A DNA stretch of 51,624 nt from Vicinamibacterales bacterium (GCA_041394705.1 JAWKHS010000030.1:1-51624), one strand, 5' to 3'; positions 1-8,645 are shown, counted from the first letter of the stretch. Made by a program: numbers and translations. The notes: generated from the letters alone by a model not told the origin.

Positions 1-1
1 C

Positions 2-610
2 GTGGACGCCATCAACCGGCGCGATGCCCGGCACATCGTCACGATCGAGGATCCGATCGAGTACGAACACCGGCACCAGCGGTCGGTCGTGGAGCACGTG
101 GAAGTGGGGATCGACGCCCCGGACTTCGCGTCGGCGCTCCGGGCGGCCGTCCGGCAGGCCCCGGACGTGATCGTCGTGGGCGAGATGCGCGATCCCGAGA
201 CGATGCAGATGGCGCTGGCCGCGGCCGAGACCGGCCACGTCGTCTTCTCCAGCGTCCACACCACCGATGCCGCCTCCACCGTGGGCCGCATCTCGGATTC
301 GTTCCCGGCGGAGCGGCAGAGCACGGTCCGGCAGGACCTGTCGATGGCGCTGACGGCCATCTACACGCAGGTGCTCCTGCCCCGGAAGGGCGGCGGCCTC
401 GTGCCGGCGGGGGAACTCCTGATCGCCGGCTACGGCGCCCGTCAGCACATCAGGAAGAACGCGCTGCAGCACCTGCACCAGGAGATCACGCTCACGCGCA
501 AGCACGGATCCTTCACGCTGGAGGATTCGCTGAACCGCCTGGTGCGCGACGGGCTCGTGGACCGCGCCGACGCGCTGGCGCGGGCGGTGTATCCCGACGA
601 GATCCTCTGA
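2..610 (+). CDS. PilT/PilU-type twitching motility ATPase, C-terminal part (5' end off the window)
   Basis: This is the C-terminal 202 residues of a secretion/pilus-retraction ATPase; the reading frame is open at the left edge, so the N-terminal domain and Walker A motif lie outside. The visible part has the Asp box (VTIEDPIEY), Walker B (DVIVVGEMRD) and the His box (AETGHVVFSSVHTTDA), in the order found in GspE/PilT family hexameric ATPases. The segment RISDSFPAERQSTVRQDLSMAL and the lack of a CxxC zinc motif point to PilT/PilU rather than PilB. In this family the ATPase powers retraction of type IV pili at the cytoplasmic face of the inner membrane. It cannot be told from this fragment whether it is PilT or PilU. 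Confidence 0.9.
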   Translation: MDAINRRDARHIVTIEDPIEYEHRHQRSVVEHVEVGIDAPDFASALRAAVRQAPDVIVVGEMRDPETMQMALAAAETGHVVFSSVHTTDAASTVGRISDSFPAERQSTVRQDLSMALTAIYTQVLLPRKGGGLVPAGELLIAGYGARQHIRKNALQHLHQEITLTRKHGSFTLEDSLNRLVRDGLVDRADALARAVYPDEIL

Positions 611-687
611 GTCCGCCCAGCCGACGGCCCTGGGGTGCGCTCGAGGAGCCGGCAGGCAGCGCGTCAGGGCTGGCTCGCGGAACAGCC

Positions 688-719
688 CGCGCGCGGCCCG
701 GTGCTGCCGGGCGCGCGCG
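688..719. terminator. Strong GC hairpin between convergent genes
   Basis: Arms at 688-701 and 707-719 pair over 13 bp (CGCGCGCG plus CCCGG) with one bulged G at 696 and a 5-nt loop. It lies between the ends of the pilT-like gene (610) and the convergent DinB-fusion gene (745). There is no T-run on either side, so it is a stem-only candidate; it may stop transcription from both sides or simply block 3' decay. Confidence 0.45.
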
Positions 720-744
720 AGTCGATGGCCTCGACGGCACCAGC

Positions 745-1809
745 CTACTGACCGGTCACCGCGTCGCACGTGACGTGCGCGTGCCAGTCGGCGAAGGTGC
801 CGTTCGGGTTGTCCTTCCAGGCCCAGACGTGCAGCTCGTAGAACGGCGGAAGGCCGTACCGGTTGGCGCCGCTCACCAGGTGGAAGTGCTGGCCCTTGAG
901 GATCGGCGGCGCCGCGCCGTTCACGGCGTGCCACTGATCGGCGATGACGATGAACTCGGCGCCCACCAGCGTGGTCCGGCCGCCCTTGGTCTCGTAGATC
1001 AGGGCCTCGGGCCGCTGCGCGTCGAGGGCGCCGTCCGTCAGCAGCGCAGGGTTGATGTAGTGGACGCCCATCGCCCCCGACTGCGGGCCGCTCACGCAGC
1101 CCGTGGCCGGCGTCCACCCCGCCTCGATCGCCGCCGAGGGCCGTCGCAGGTCGCGCGTGGCCGCGCGGACCGTGTCCACCAGCGTCGCCTCCTGCGCTGC
1201 CGCCGGCCGCGGGCTCGCCACCAGGCCCAGCGCCAGCAGGAAGGCGCCGACCTTCGGCAGCGCGCGGCCGAGCGCCCGGGCGATGCCCGAGAGGTGGTGA
1301 TAGCTGTGCCGGACGGCGTGATCCTCCAGCACGAACTGGCAGCTCACGGGGGCGCCGCTGTAGAGGGAGGCCGTGGCCACCCGGTCGAGCTCCGCGTCAC
1401 CCAGGGCGCGGATGGCCGCCGCCGCGTCGCGGCTGTTCTGGAGCAGCAGCGCCAGCGCGTCCGCCACCGTCGTGTCGGCCCGGTCCACGGCGTGCCGCGC
1501 GTTCATGGCGTGGACGTCCGCCATGGTGACGCCCTCGATCGGCTGGCCCTTCGCCACCCGCTGCGCCAGGTCGATTTCGATGGGGTAGACGCTGGCCACG
1601 TGATGGACGACGACGCCCACCGGCCGCCCGTCGCCGGGAAGGCGCGTGGTCCATTCCTCGCGCGTCAGATCCGCCGCCATCGCGCCCAGGGCGCGGGCGC
1701 CCTGCTCGAGTCTCGTCGCCAGGGACTCGGCGCGGGCCGAGCCCACGCCGATCGCCGTCGTCACGTCGCACACGTCCATCACGTCTCGTTCGGTCTTGGT
1801 CGCCGACAT
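745..1809 (-). CDS. DinB-like domain fused to an exported-type domain through an internal signal-like segment
   Basis: A 354-residue reading frame with two unrelated halves. Residues 1-185 look like a DinB/YfiT four-helix metal-binding protein, with histidines near 69-70, 168 and 171-172 where this family places its metal ligands. Residues 187-206 (FLLALGLVASPRPAAAQ) read like a signal peptide with an AxA cleavage site, and the remainder resembles a small secreted protein of unknown function ending in an ELHVWAWKDNPNGTF motif and a late Cys. A signal peptide in mid-protein suggests that two genes were joined by loss of a stop codon and start, or that the second half has its own internal start. 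A GAGGAG ribosome site precedes ATG 1809. It is divergent from the AraC gene. I cannot assign a substrate. Confidence 0.7.
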   Translation of the reverse strand: MSATKTERDVMDVCDVTTAIGVGSARAESLATRLEQGARALGAMAADLTREEWTTRLPGDGRPVGVVVHHVASVYPIEIDLAQRVAKGQPIEGVTMADVHAMNARHAVDRADTTVADALALLLQNSRDAAAAIRALGDAELDRVATASLYSGAPVSCQFVLEDHAVRHSYHHLSGIARALGRALPKVGAFLLALGLVASPRPAAAQEATLVDTVRAATRDLRRPSAAIEAGWTPATGCVSGPQSGAMGVHYINPALLTDGALDAQRPEALIYETKGGRTTLVGAEFIVIADQWHAVNGAAPPILKGQHFHLVSGANRYGLPPFYELHVWAWKDNPNGTFADWHAHVTCDAVTGQ

Positions 1810-1988
1810 ACAATGCTCCTCGCGGTCGTGGCCCGGCGTCGTTGCCGGGTGAGCCCACGGTAGGCGTCGGCCGACTCTCGAGCCATGCGCGCGCGTCCGG
1901 CGATCCTTGCCATCCCTCCGGAAGCCGGCTTCGTGTGCCCAATCGTCCGGCGCTCCTGCTCGCGCGTCCGCCGCACGAGGACCGCGTC

Positions 1989-2954
1989 GTGACCGAGGAC
2001 GTGCTGTCCGACGTGCTCGGCGCCGTGCGGCTGACCGGCGCCGTCTACTTCGACTTCGAGCTCCGCGCGCCCTGGGTCGCCGAGGCCCCGCCCTCGCAGG
2101 ACATCGTTCCGGTGGTGATGCCGGGCGCCCAGCGCCTGATCGAGTACCACCTGCTGGCCCGCGGCAGCTGCTGGGCCCACGCCGTCGGCGCCGAGCCGAT
2201 CCGCCTCGCCGAGGGGGATCTCGTGCTCTTCCCGCAGGGGGATCCGCACGTCCTGGCGTCCAGTCCGGGAATGCGCGCCAGTCCCGACCTGGCGATGTAC
2301 GCGCGCGGCTCGACGCCCCTGCCCCTCTTCTACGAGATCGGCGACGGCGCCGCGAGCGAGGCGCGCGTCATCTGCGGCTTCCTTGGGTGCGACGACCGCC
2401 CGTTCAACCCGCTGCTCGACGCGCTGCCCCGCATGCTCCACGTGCCCGCGAGCCCCGGCGGCGACGGCTGGATCAACACGCTGCTGATGACGGCCGTCCG
2501 TGAATCGCGCAGCGGCCGGCCCGGCGCCGAGAACGTCCTGGCACGGCTGTCCGAGCTGATGTTCGTCGAGACGATCCGGCGCCACCTGGAACGGCTGCCC
2601 GAGCAGGCGGGCTGGCTCGCCGGACTTCGCGATCCGGTCGTCGGCAAGGCGCTGGCGGCCTTCCACGGCGATCCGGCGGGTGCCTGGACCGTCGACACGC
2701 TGGCCCGGCAAGCGGGCGCGTCACGCTCGGTGCTGGCCGAGCGCTTCACGGCCATGGTCGGCCAGCCGCCGATGCAGTACGTGACGCTGTGGCGGATGCA
2801 GCTGGCGTCCCGCGCGCTCAAGGACGGCGCCGCGATCGCCGACGTCGCCGCGACCGTCGGCTACGACTCCGAGGCCGCCTTCAGCCGCGCGTTCAAGAAG
2901 GCCGTCGGCCACTCGCCGGGCGCCTGGCGTCGCACGGCCGGCACGCCGCGCTGA
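1989..2954 (+). CDS. AraC-family transcriptional regulator with cupin sensor domain
   Basis: From GTG 1989 this is a 321-residue regulator. The N-terminal two thirds form an AraC-binding cupin domain (about residues 10-200: LLARGSCWAHAVGAEPIRLAEGDLVLFPQGDPH), and the last ~100 residues carry the two helix-turn-helix motifs (TVDTLARQAGASRSVLAERF and the second HTH ending FSRAFKKAVGHSPGAWRR). Upstream ATG starts exist in frame, but the residues before VTEDVLSDVLGAVRLTG look non-conserved and family members usually begin with such an SDVL segment. It is divergent from the DinB-fusion gene with a ~180-bp spacer that contains an inverted repeat (CCCGGC, 1832-1837 / 1844-1849). It probably controls a neighbour; the ligand is unknown. 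Confidence 0.85.
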   Translation: MTEDVLSDVLGAVRLTGAVYFDFELRAPWVAEAPPSQDIVPVVMPGAQRLIEYHLLARGSCWAHAVGAEPIRLAEGDLVLFPQGDPHVLASSPGMRASPDLAMYARGSTPLPLFYEIGDGAASEARVICGFLGCDDRPFNPLLDALPRMLHVPASPGGDGWINTLLMTAVRESRSGRPGAENVLARLSELMFVETIRRHLERLPEQAGWLAGLRDPVVGKALAAFHGDPAGAWTVDTLARQAGASRSVLAERFTAMVGQPPMQYVTLWRMQLASRALKDGAAIADVAATVGYDSEAAFSRAFKKAVGHSPGAWRRTAGTPR

Positions 2955-2981
2955 CCGCCGCGAGGGCGCTGGGGGCGGTGC

Positions 2982-3881
2982 CTACGGCGTGAGGTCCACG
3001 CGGTACTCGGTGATGAACTGGATCGTGGCGGCGGCCTCGGCCATGTCCTTCGGCCGGAACCGCACCGAGTGCGCGCTGGAGCGCTCGAACATCGGCAGGT
3101 AGGCCAGCACCTCGGCCGGCAGATAGTTCTTGAACGTCACGTCCACGACGAGCGGTCCCTGCGGCGTGTAGGGCGTCAGCGAGCCGCGGCGGGCCAGACC
3201 GGCTTTCACGGCCGGTCCGATCATCGCCTGCACCGCCTCGGGCGTCCGCGTGACGGCTGAGTGGAAGCCCAGCGACTGCTTGGTCTCCACGCCCTCGATG
3301 GGCCCGACCACCTTGCGGATCTCGGCCACGGCGGCGTCGTCGCCCGATACCATCACGACGGGCACCTTGAAGTGCCCGGCGACGGCGGCGTTCCAGGCGC
3401 CCTCCGACATCTCCACGCCGTTCAACGTCACCTTGGTGAGCGTGGCGCTGGAGAAGGTGTGGGCCCGCACGCCCGCGGGGTTCGTGGTGGAGGCGTGATA
3501 CCCGATGAAGACGGCCGCGTCGAAGGTCTGGTCGATGCCGGCCATCATCTCCAGCTTGCGGGGCCACGAGCGCACGAGGCGCACGTCGGCGGGAAAGCGC
3601 TCCACCAGCAGGTTCTCGCCGTTGCCGTGCGAGTCGGCCACGACGATGTCCGTGGCGCCGGCCTCCTTCGCGGCGGCGACGGCCGCCAGCGCCTCGGCCG
3701 TCATGAACTCCCGGAAGCGCCCGTACTCGAAGCCGGCGGGCCCGAGCTGGTCGCCCGTCACGACGCCCGCGATGCCTTCCATGTCCACCGAGATGTGGAC
3801 CTTGAGCCCGCGCGGCTGCGTGCGGACCGGCTGGAGGGCGAGGCACACGAGGGCGAGCAGCGCGAGCGGCAGACGTCGCAT
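2982..3881 (-). CDS. M55 family D-aminopeptidase (DppA-like), exported
   Basis: 299 residues beginning with a clear signal peptide (MRRLPLALLALVCLALQ) and preceded by AAGGAG, which fixes the start at 3881. The mature part follows the M55/DppA pattern: VDMEGIAGV (D33 and E35, predicted zinc ligands), DSHGNGENL (H85), GYHAST (H129), H141 and NGVEMSE (E157/E160). DppA-type enzymes are decameric zinc peptidases that release D-amino acids from short peptides such as D-Ala-D-Ala. With a signal peptide it should act in the periplasm, perhaps in turnover of peptidoglycan peptides. It is convergent with the AraC gene (27-bp gap) and divergent from the amidase. Confidence 0.88.
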   Translation of the reverse strand: MRRLPLALLALVCLALQPVRTQPRGLKVHISVDMEGIAGVVTGDQLGPAGFEYGRFREFMTAEALAAVAAAKEAGATDIVVADSHGNGENLLVERFPADVRLVRSWPRKLEMMAGIDQTFDAAVFIGYHASTTNPAGVRAHTFSSATLTKVTLNGVEMSEGAWNAAVAGHFKVPVVMVSGDDAAVAEIRKVVGPIEGVETKQSLGFHSAVTRTPEAVQAMIGPAVKAGLARRGSLTPYTPQGPLVVDVTFKNYLPAEVLAYLPMFERSSAHSVRFRPKDMAEAAATIQFITEYRVDLTP

Positions 3882-4029
3882 GGCGGACTCCTTGGATCGG
3901 GGGCGGGCGGCGGCGCCCGGCGACACGATACCATCGCGCCGGCGTGCCGACGGCGATACGATTGCCGGGTCCGACGTTCTACCAGAGCGCTCGCCACGAG
4001 CGTCGTCGCGGCCAGTGACAGGAGAGGCT

Positions 4030-5754
4030 ATGCGTGCTCGTACGATCTTCGCCGCCGGGCTGGCGGCGGTCCTGGCGACCGCGGCGTGCGGCGGCGCCCC
4101 GGCGTCCCCGCCCGCGCAACAGGCGCCGTTCGACATCGTGGAGGCGGGCATCCCCGAGATCCGTGCGGCCCTGGACTCCGGGCGGATCACGTCGCGGCAG
4201 CTGACGGCCCTCTACCTCCAGCGCATCGCCACCTACGAGGATCGGCTGAACGCCATCATCACGGTGAACCCTCATGCGCTCGAGGACGCGGAGGCCATGG
4301 ACCGCGAGCGCGCGGCGGGCAAGGTCCGAGGGCCCCTCCACGGCATCCCCATCGCCCTCAAGGACAACATCCACACCACCGACGTCCGCACCACGGGCGG
4401 CGCCCTGGCGTTCCGGGACCTCGTGCCGCCCTACGATGCCACGCTCACGACGAACCTGCGCGACGGCGGCGCCATCATCATCGCGAAGACGGTGCTGACC
4501 GAGCTCGCCCACTGGACGGCGGGCGCGCCCACGCCGATGGTGGCCAACTACACCGGCGTGGCGGGCTTCGCCTACAACCCGTACGACCCGCGGATGGACC
4601 CGCGTCCGGCCTCGATGGACGGACGGCCGGTGCTGCAGACCGGCGGGTCGAGCTCCGGCGCCGGCACCGCCGCCAGCTTCTGGGCGGCCAACGTCGGGTC
4701 GGACACCGGCGGGTCGATCATCTCCCCCTCCAACGCCAACATGCTGGCCGGCATCCGTCCGACGATCGGGCGCATCAGCCGCCACGGCGTGATTCCGATC
4801 ACGGCCGACCACGACACCGCGGGCCCGATGGCCAGGACCGTCACCGACGCCGCCATCCTGATGGGCGTGCTGGAGAGCCCGGCGCCCGACCCCAACGACC
4901 CCGCCACGACCACCTGCACCCCGCCGCCCAACCGCGACTACACGCCGTTTCTGAAGGCCGATGCGCTCAAGGGCGCGCGGATCGGCATTCCCCGGGCGTT
5001 CTTCTACGACGAGGTGACGCCGCCCGGCGGGACGCAGCCGCAGGGCGGCCTGAGCGCCGAGCAGGCGAAGGTGATGGCCGAGGCCATCGCCGTGCTGAAG
5101 GCCCAGGGCGCCGAGGTGGTGGACCCCGCGGACGTCCCCAGCGTCGTGGCGACGACGCCCGCCGACAACTTCCTGCTGTTCACCTACTGCCAGGGGGCCG
5201 AGGACAAGAAGGGCGCGGACGCGAACTGCACCGTGAACTTCAAGTACGGCATGAAGCGCGACTTCAACGCGTGGCTGGCGAGCCTCGGCGACAGGGCGCC
5301 GGTGAAGACCTTGACGGAGCTGCGCGAGTGGAACCTGGCCCATCAGAAGGCCGGGGCGATTCGCTTCGGACAGTCGCGCCTGGACATCTCCGATGAGATG
5401 GACGTGGAAAAGGACAAGGCCCGGAACGATGCCGACGTGGCCAAGGACGCGCGGCTCAGCCGCGCCCAGGGCCTCGATGCCGTCCTCGCCGAGCACAAGC
5501 TGGACGCCATCCTGACCCCCGGCGGATCCGGCGCGAACCTGGCGTCGCGCGCCGGCTATCCGATCATCGCCGTGCCGTTCGGCATGGTGCCGAACGCGCC
5601 GCGCGAGCCGTTCCCGGACGGCTTCACCGCGAACCCCGCGCCCTTCGGCGTCACCTTCACGGGTGCGCAGTGCAGCGAGCCGCGGCTCGTGGCCCTGGCC
5701 TATGCCTTCGAGCAGGCGACGAAGAAGCGGGTGCCGCCGCCGAACCTGCCGTGA
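4030..5754 (+). CDS. Amidase-signature family hydrolase, exported
   Basis: 574 residues. ATG 4030 follows a GGAGAGG ribosome site; the first 20 residues form a signal peptide ending in Cys20 (TAAC), so it may be a lipoprotein. The amidase signature triad is visible: K111 in GIPIALKDNIH, S207 in TGGSSSG and S229 in SDTGGSI. The domain runs from about residue 35 to the end. Family members hydrolyse carboxylic amides; the substrate cannot be read from sequence, though the location next to a D-aminopeptidase on the other strand would fit peptide or amide scavenging in the periplasm. It is followed 20 bp later by the NHL gene, probably co-transcribed. Confidence 0.88.
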   Translation: MRARTIFAAGLAAVLATAACGGAPASPPAQQAPFDIVEAGIPEIRAALDSGRITSRQLTALYLQRIATYEDRLNAIITVNPHALEDAEAMDRERAAGKVRGPLHGIPIALKDNIHTTDVRTTGGALAFRDLVPPYDATLTTNLRDGGAIIIAKTVLTELAHWTAGAPTPMVANYTGVAGFAYNPYDPRMDPRPASMDGRPVLQTGGSSSGAGTAASFWAANVGSDTGGSIISPSNANMLAGIRPTIGRISRHGVIPITADHDTAGPMARTVTDAAILMGVLESPAPDPNDPATTTCTPPPNRDYTPFLKADALKGARIGIPRAFFYDEVTPPGGTQPQGGLSAEQAKVMAEAIAVLKAQGAEVVDPADVPSVVATTPADNFLLFTYCQGAEDKKGADANCTVNFKYGMKRDFNAWLASLGDRAPVKTLTELREWNLAHQKAGAIRFGQSRLDISDEMDVEKDKARNDADVAKDARLSRAQGLDAVLAEHKLDAILTPGGSGANLASRAGYPIIAVPFGMVPNAPREPFPDGFTANPAPFGVTFTGAQCSEPRLVALAYAFEQATKKRVPPPNLP

Positions 5755-5774
5755 TTCTCCGACGCGAGGACGCG

Positions 5775-6734
5775 ATGCGACGACTGACCTACGGACTCGT
5801 GCTGGCCGCCGCCGCCGCCGGCTTGGCCCTCCACGCGCAGACGCCACCGCAGAAGCCGCCGGACGCCGCCGAGACGGCACTCCGGGCCGCGGTTGGCCAC
5901 GCGCCCGAGATCCACGGCCTGGAGGCCTCGGCCATCACCGTGCCGGGCGTCGAACTGGGGATGGTGTCGTGGGTGGCCTCGGCGCCGGACGGCACCGTGT
6001 ACCTGCTGCAGCGCGGCGACAAGGCCGATCCCGTGCTGGCGATCGACAGGATGGGCACGGTGGTGCGGTCGTGGGGCAAGGGCCGCTATGTGATGCCGCA
6101 CGCCATCCGCGTGGACCCGCAGGGGAACGTGTGGACCACCGACGCGGCCAGTTCGCACGTCATCAAGTACTCGAAGACCGGCCAGGTGCTGCTCGACATC
6201 GCGGTGGGCGGTCAGCCCACGCCGTGCCGCAACAACTTCTGCGGCACCACCGACGTGGCGTTCGCGGCCAACGGGCACCTCTTCATCAGCGACGGGTACG
6301 CCAACGCCCGGATCCTCGAGTACACGGCCGACGGCACGAAGGTGCGCGAGTGGGGCGCGCCCGGGAACGGGCCGGGCCAGTTCGTGCTGCCGCACTCGAT
6401 CCAGCTCGACGCCGCGGGCCTGGTGTACGTCGCGGACCGCGAGAACGGCCGCGTCCAGCGCTTCGACCAGACGGGGAAGTACCTCGGCGAGTGGGTGTAC
6501 GGGAAGACGTTCGGCCTGAAGGCCGACGGCGCGTTCATGTGGCTCTCGACGCAGCCGCTGCAGCAGCCGAACCTGTCGCCCGGCTGGCTGATGAAGGTGG
6601 ACACGAAGACTGGCGCGATCGCGGGCTGGGTGCCGTCGGCAGGGAATCACGGCATGGACGTGATGACGAACGGCGAGCTCCTGCTCGGGCCTGGTCCGAA
6701 TCTCGTGCCGCAGTGGTACCGGCGGACGCGGTGA
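5775..6734 (+). CDS. Exported NHL-repeat beta-propeller protein (PAL-like)
   Basis: 319 residues from ATG 5775, starting with a signal peptide that ends near LALHAQ. Repeats of the NHL type are seen: MPHAIRVDPQGNVWTTD, TDVAFAANGHLFISDG, LPHSIQLDAAGLVYVADRENGRVQRFDQTG. The layout resembles the lyase propeller of peptidylglycine alpha-amidating enzymes, but that similarity is common in bacterial NHL proteins and does not prove the activity. The protein should be periplasmic or secreted. It lies 20 bp behind the amidase gene, so the two are probably transcribed together. Confidence 0.8.
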   Translation: MRRLTYGLVLAAAAAGLALHAQTPPQKPPDAAETALRAAVGHAPEIHGLEASAITVPGVELGMVSWVASAPDGTVYLLQRGDKADPVLAIDRMGTVVRSWGKGRYVMPHAIRVDPQGNVWTTDAASSHVIKYSKTGQVLLDIAVGGQPTPCRNNFCGTTDVAFAANGHLFISDGYANARILEYTADGTKVREWGAPGNGPGQFVLPHSIQLDAAGLVYVADRENGRVQRFDQTGKYLGEWVYGKTFGLKADGAFMWLSTQPLQQPNLSPGWLMKVDTKTGAIAGWVPSAGNHGMDVMTNGELLLGPGPNLVPQWYRRTR

Positions 6735-6806
6735 GGACAGCGGCTCAGGGCCAGCCACTGGCGGCTGGATCCGAGGCGGCAGGCACGATGGCCTCCGGGA
6801 GCACCC

Positions 6807-7463
6807 ATGGCTGAGGTGAGAACGAGCGCGGGGCTGTCGACGATCTTCTCCATCTTCCTCGGGTTGATGGTGACGGCCTTCGTCGGTGTCGGCGTCTACA
6901 CGTTCTACCCGCCGCCCCGGGCGCAGTTCGAGGACCGGCTCACCGATCTCGACCGCCGCCACCAGGCCATCGCGTCCTCGAAGGCGCCGGATCAGCTGAC
7001 GGCCGGGGATCGCGGCGAGATGCAGCGGCTCACCGACGAGCGCAATGCGCTCATGGACCGGAGCCGTGAGGCAACCGAGACGTGGGGCTTCCGCACCAGC
7101 CTCGTGCTCGTCGTGCTGGCCACGATGGCCATGGCAATCTCGCTCGTGCGCGCCGCGCAGCTGCCGGTCGTGAGCAGCGGGCTGCTGCTGGGCGGGGTGT
7201 TCACGATGGTCTACGGCACCGGCTGGATCGTCGCCACCGACACGTCGTTCGCGCGCTTCTTCGTGGTCACGGCGGCCCTGGCCATCACGATTGCCCTCGG
7301 CTACGTCCGCTTCGTCCGCCGGGCCGAGACGGGCACCCTGACGGCGGCCGGCGGTGCGACCGGTGTGCCTGCCGACCTCGAGGCTCGCGTACGCCGGATC
7401 GAACAGCGGCTGGACGAGGCGGCGACGGCGCTGACGCGGAGCGATCGGACCGACCGGTCCTGA
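6807..7463 (+). CDS. Four-TM membrane protein of unknown function
   Basis: 218 residues. Hydrophobic segments lie near residues 9-32, 94-112, 117-136 and 144-166, with a charged, probably helical loop between the first two (EDRLTDLDRRHQAIA through RLTDERNALMDRSREATE). The C-terminal tail (VPADLEARVRRIEQRLDEAATAL) looks like a short cytoplasmic coiled coil. I do not recognise a family. It follows the NHL gene by 72 bp and may be the last gene of that transcript. Confidence 0.7.
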   Translation: MAEVRTSAGLSTIFSIFLGLMVTAFVGVGVYTFYPPPRAQFEDRLTDLDRRHQAIASSKAPDQLTAGDRGEMQRLTDERNALMDRSREATETWGFRTSLVLVVLATMAMAISLVRAAQLPVVSSGLLLGGVFTMVYGTGWIVATDTSFARFFVVTAALAITIALGYVRFVRRAETGTLTAAGGATGVPADLEARVRRIEQRLDEAATALTRSDRTDRS

Positions 7464-7500
7464 CGTGCGCTCGCCCGCGAACTGGCCGCACACGGCCGGA

Positions 7501-7524
7501 GCCCGGTCGAGGTTCCGACCGGGC
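7501..7524. terminator. Perfect 9-bp hairpin between convergent genes
   Basis: GCCCGGTCG at 7501-7509 pairs exactly with CGACCGGGC at 7516-7524 around a 6-nt loop. It lies 37 bp after the stop of the membrane-protein gene and about 130 bp after the end of the convergent MarR gene. No T-run follows on either strand. Confidence 0.45.
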
Positions 7525-7655
7525 CGCCGAGCCCGGGACTTCCACGCCGCGGTGTCGCAGCGCCATCGCCATCGCCATCGCGTCGTCGGCGCCGGGATCA
7601 CGGTCGATGATTACCCTCGAGCCGCGGATCGCCGGCCCGACCCGGTGAGAGCCCG

Positions 7656-8120
7656 CTACCACGCCAAGGGACTGTCCCAGACGCGTGCGAGGAGCCTCTT
7701 GAGATCGGCGAACGGCTTGGAGCCCAGCTCGTCGCTCCACTGGCGCTCGATGTCGCGGAGGATGTCGTGGATCTTCGCGTAGGCGGCGCGTCCGCGTTTC
7801 GTAAGGCGGACGAGCCGGGCGCGCCCCTCATCGGGAGCGTCGGACCGAGCGACGTACCCGAGCCCTTCGAGACTCCGCAGAAGCTGGTTCATGGCCTGCT
7901 TGCTCATGCCGGCGCGCTCGGCGAGCACGCCCGGACGCACGCCATCGGGCCCCGGAAACTGCAGCACGGCCATGTGTGGGAGCCGGAGGTCGTCGAAACC
8001 GGCCGTGTTGAGCTCGTGGATGATCCGCCGATGGATGGCCTGAGCCGGCACCCGAAGCAGTGCGCCGATCAACATGTCGGGCGCGGCGGGGAGACGCGGT
8101 GGCGTGGGGGTTCTTGACAT
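7656..8120 (-). CDS. MarR-family transcriptional regulator
   Basis: 154 residues with the MarR winged helix at about 60-125: GVLAERAGMSKQAMNQLLRSLEGLGYVARSDAPDEGRARLVRLTKRG contains the recognition helix and the wing with its DxxDxR-like DEGRAR turn. The gene is divergent from the cupin gene at 8178, and two matching palindromes lie in the 57-bp spacer, the nearer only 4 bp from this start codon. This is strong evidence that the protein represses both itself and the cupin genes. No ligand can be inferred. Confidence 0.9.
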   Translation of the reverse strand: MSRTPTPPRLPAAPDMLIGALLRVPAQAIHRRIIHELNTAGFDDLRLPHMAVLQFPGPDGVRPGVLAERAGMSKQAMNQLLRSLEGLGYVARSDAPDEGRARLVRLTKRGRAAYAKIHDILRDIERQWSDELGSKPFADLKRLLARVWDSPLAW

Positions 8121-8142
8121 GAAAGTAAATCGCGTTTACCGT
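8114..8142 (+). promoter_or_regulatory. Candidate sigma70 promoter for the cupin genes
   Basis: TTGACA at 8114-8119 is a consensus -35 box; 17 bp later TACCGT (8137-8142) is a poor but possible -10 box. The first MarR palindrome fills the spacer between them, so a bound regulator would block polymerase. The -35 box also covers the MarR gene's start codon (8118-8120). Confidence 0.5.
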
Positions 8143-8164
8143 GTGATGGTAAATCGACTTTACC
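8125..8164. promoter_or_regulatory. Two matched palindromic operators in the MarR/cupin divergent spacer
   Basis: Site 1 is GTAAA-TCGCG-TTTAC (8125-8139). Site 2 is GGTAAA-TCGAC-TTTACC (8148-8164). Both have the same half-site, the same 5-bp centre length and a TCG start to the centre, and their centres are 24 bp apart. MarR dimers bind palindromes of this size. The pair is the only AT-rich symmetric sequence nearby, in DNA that is otherwise about 70 % GC. Confidence 0.75.
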
Positions 8165-8177
8165 ACAAGGAGCCGTC

Positions 8178-8645
8178 ATGACCGCAGCAGCCGACGTTCC
8201 CCGCATCAATCCCTCGGACGAGACCATCCGTCTCGGACCGCTCGGCGTCCGCTTCCTGCTCACGGGCGAGGACGCGAACGGCAGCGTCGCGCTGTTCGAG
8301 CTGACCGTCCCCGCCTCGCAGAAGCTGATGGCGCCCGCACACAGCCACGATCACTACGAGGAGACCATCTACGGCCAAGAGGGGGTCCTGACGTGGACGG
8401 TGAACGGCACGCGCATCGAGGTCGGGCCTGGGCAGGCCCTCTGCATTCCGCGCGGTGCGGTTCACCGCTTCGACAATCACGGCAGCCAGGCCGCGAAGGC
8501 CCTCTGCGCCATCACGCCGGCCGCCATCGGGCCGGACTATTTCCTGGAGTGTGCCGAGGTCATCCGTGCCGCCGCAGGCGGACCGCCGGACCGCACGAAG
8601 ATGATCGACATCATGCGCCGCCATGGCCTCACGCCGGCGCCCTGA
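8178..8645 (+). CDS. Cupin-domain protein
   Basis: 155 residues; AAGGAG (8167-8172) sets the start at 8178. One cupin barrel spans about residues 40-120: motif 1 is HSHDHYEETIYGQEGVLTW with the predicted metal ligands H-x-H-x4-E, and motif 2 is PRGAVHRFDN. Small cupins of this kind may be dioxygenases, isomerases or metal-binding sensors. The gene is the first target across from MarR, with a second cupin gene following 78 bp later, so both may detoxify or modify the compound sensed by MarR. Confidence 0.82.
   Translation: MTAAADVPRINPSDETIRLGPLGVRFLLTGEDANGSVALFELTVPASQKLMAPAHSHDHYEETIYGQEGVLTWTVNGTRIEVGPGQALCIPRGAVHRFDNHGSQAAKALCAITPAAIGPDYFLECAEVIRAAAGGPPDRTKMIDIMRRHGLTPAP

Noticed and set aside
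775..1863. A long open frame on the plus strand opposite the DinB fusion
   Set aside because: It is rich in Arg, Val and His with no domain pattern, and mirrors the real minus-strand gene; GC-rich DNA gives such shadow frames.
5700..7601. A 633-residue minus-strand frame covering the NHL and membrane-protein genes
   Set aside because: It is an antisense shadow: composition is dominated by Arg/His/Gly, there is no ribosome site, and two good plus-strand genes with signal peptide and TM segments lie on the other strand.
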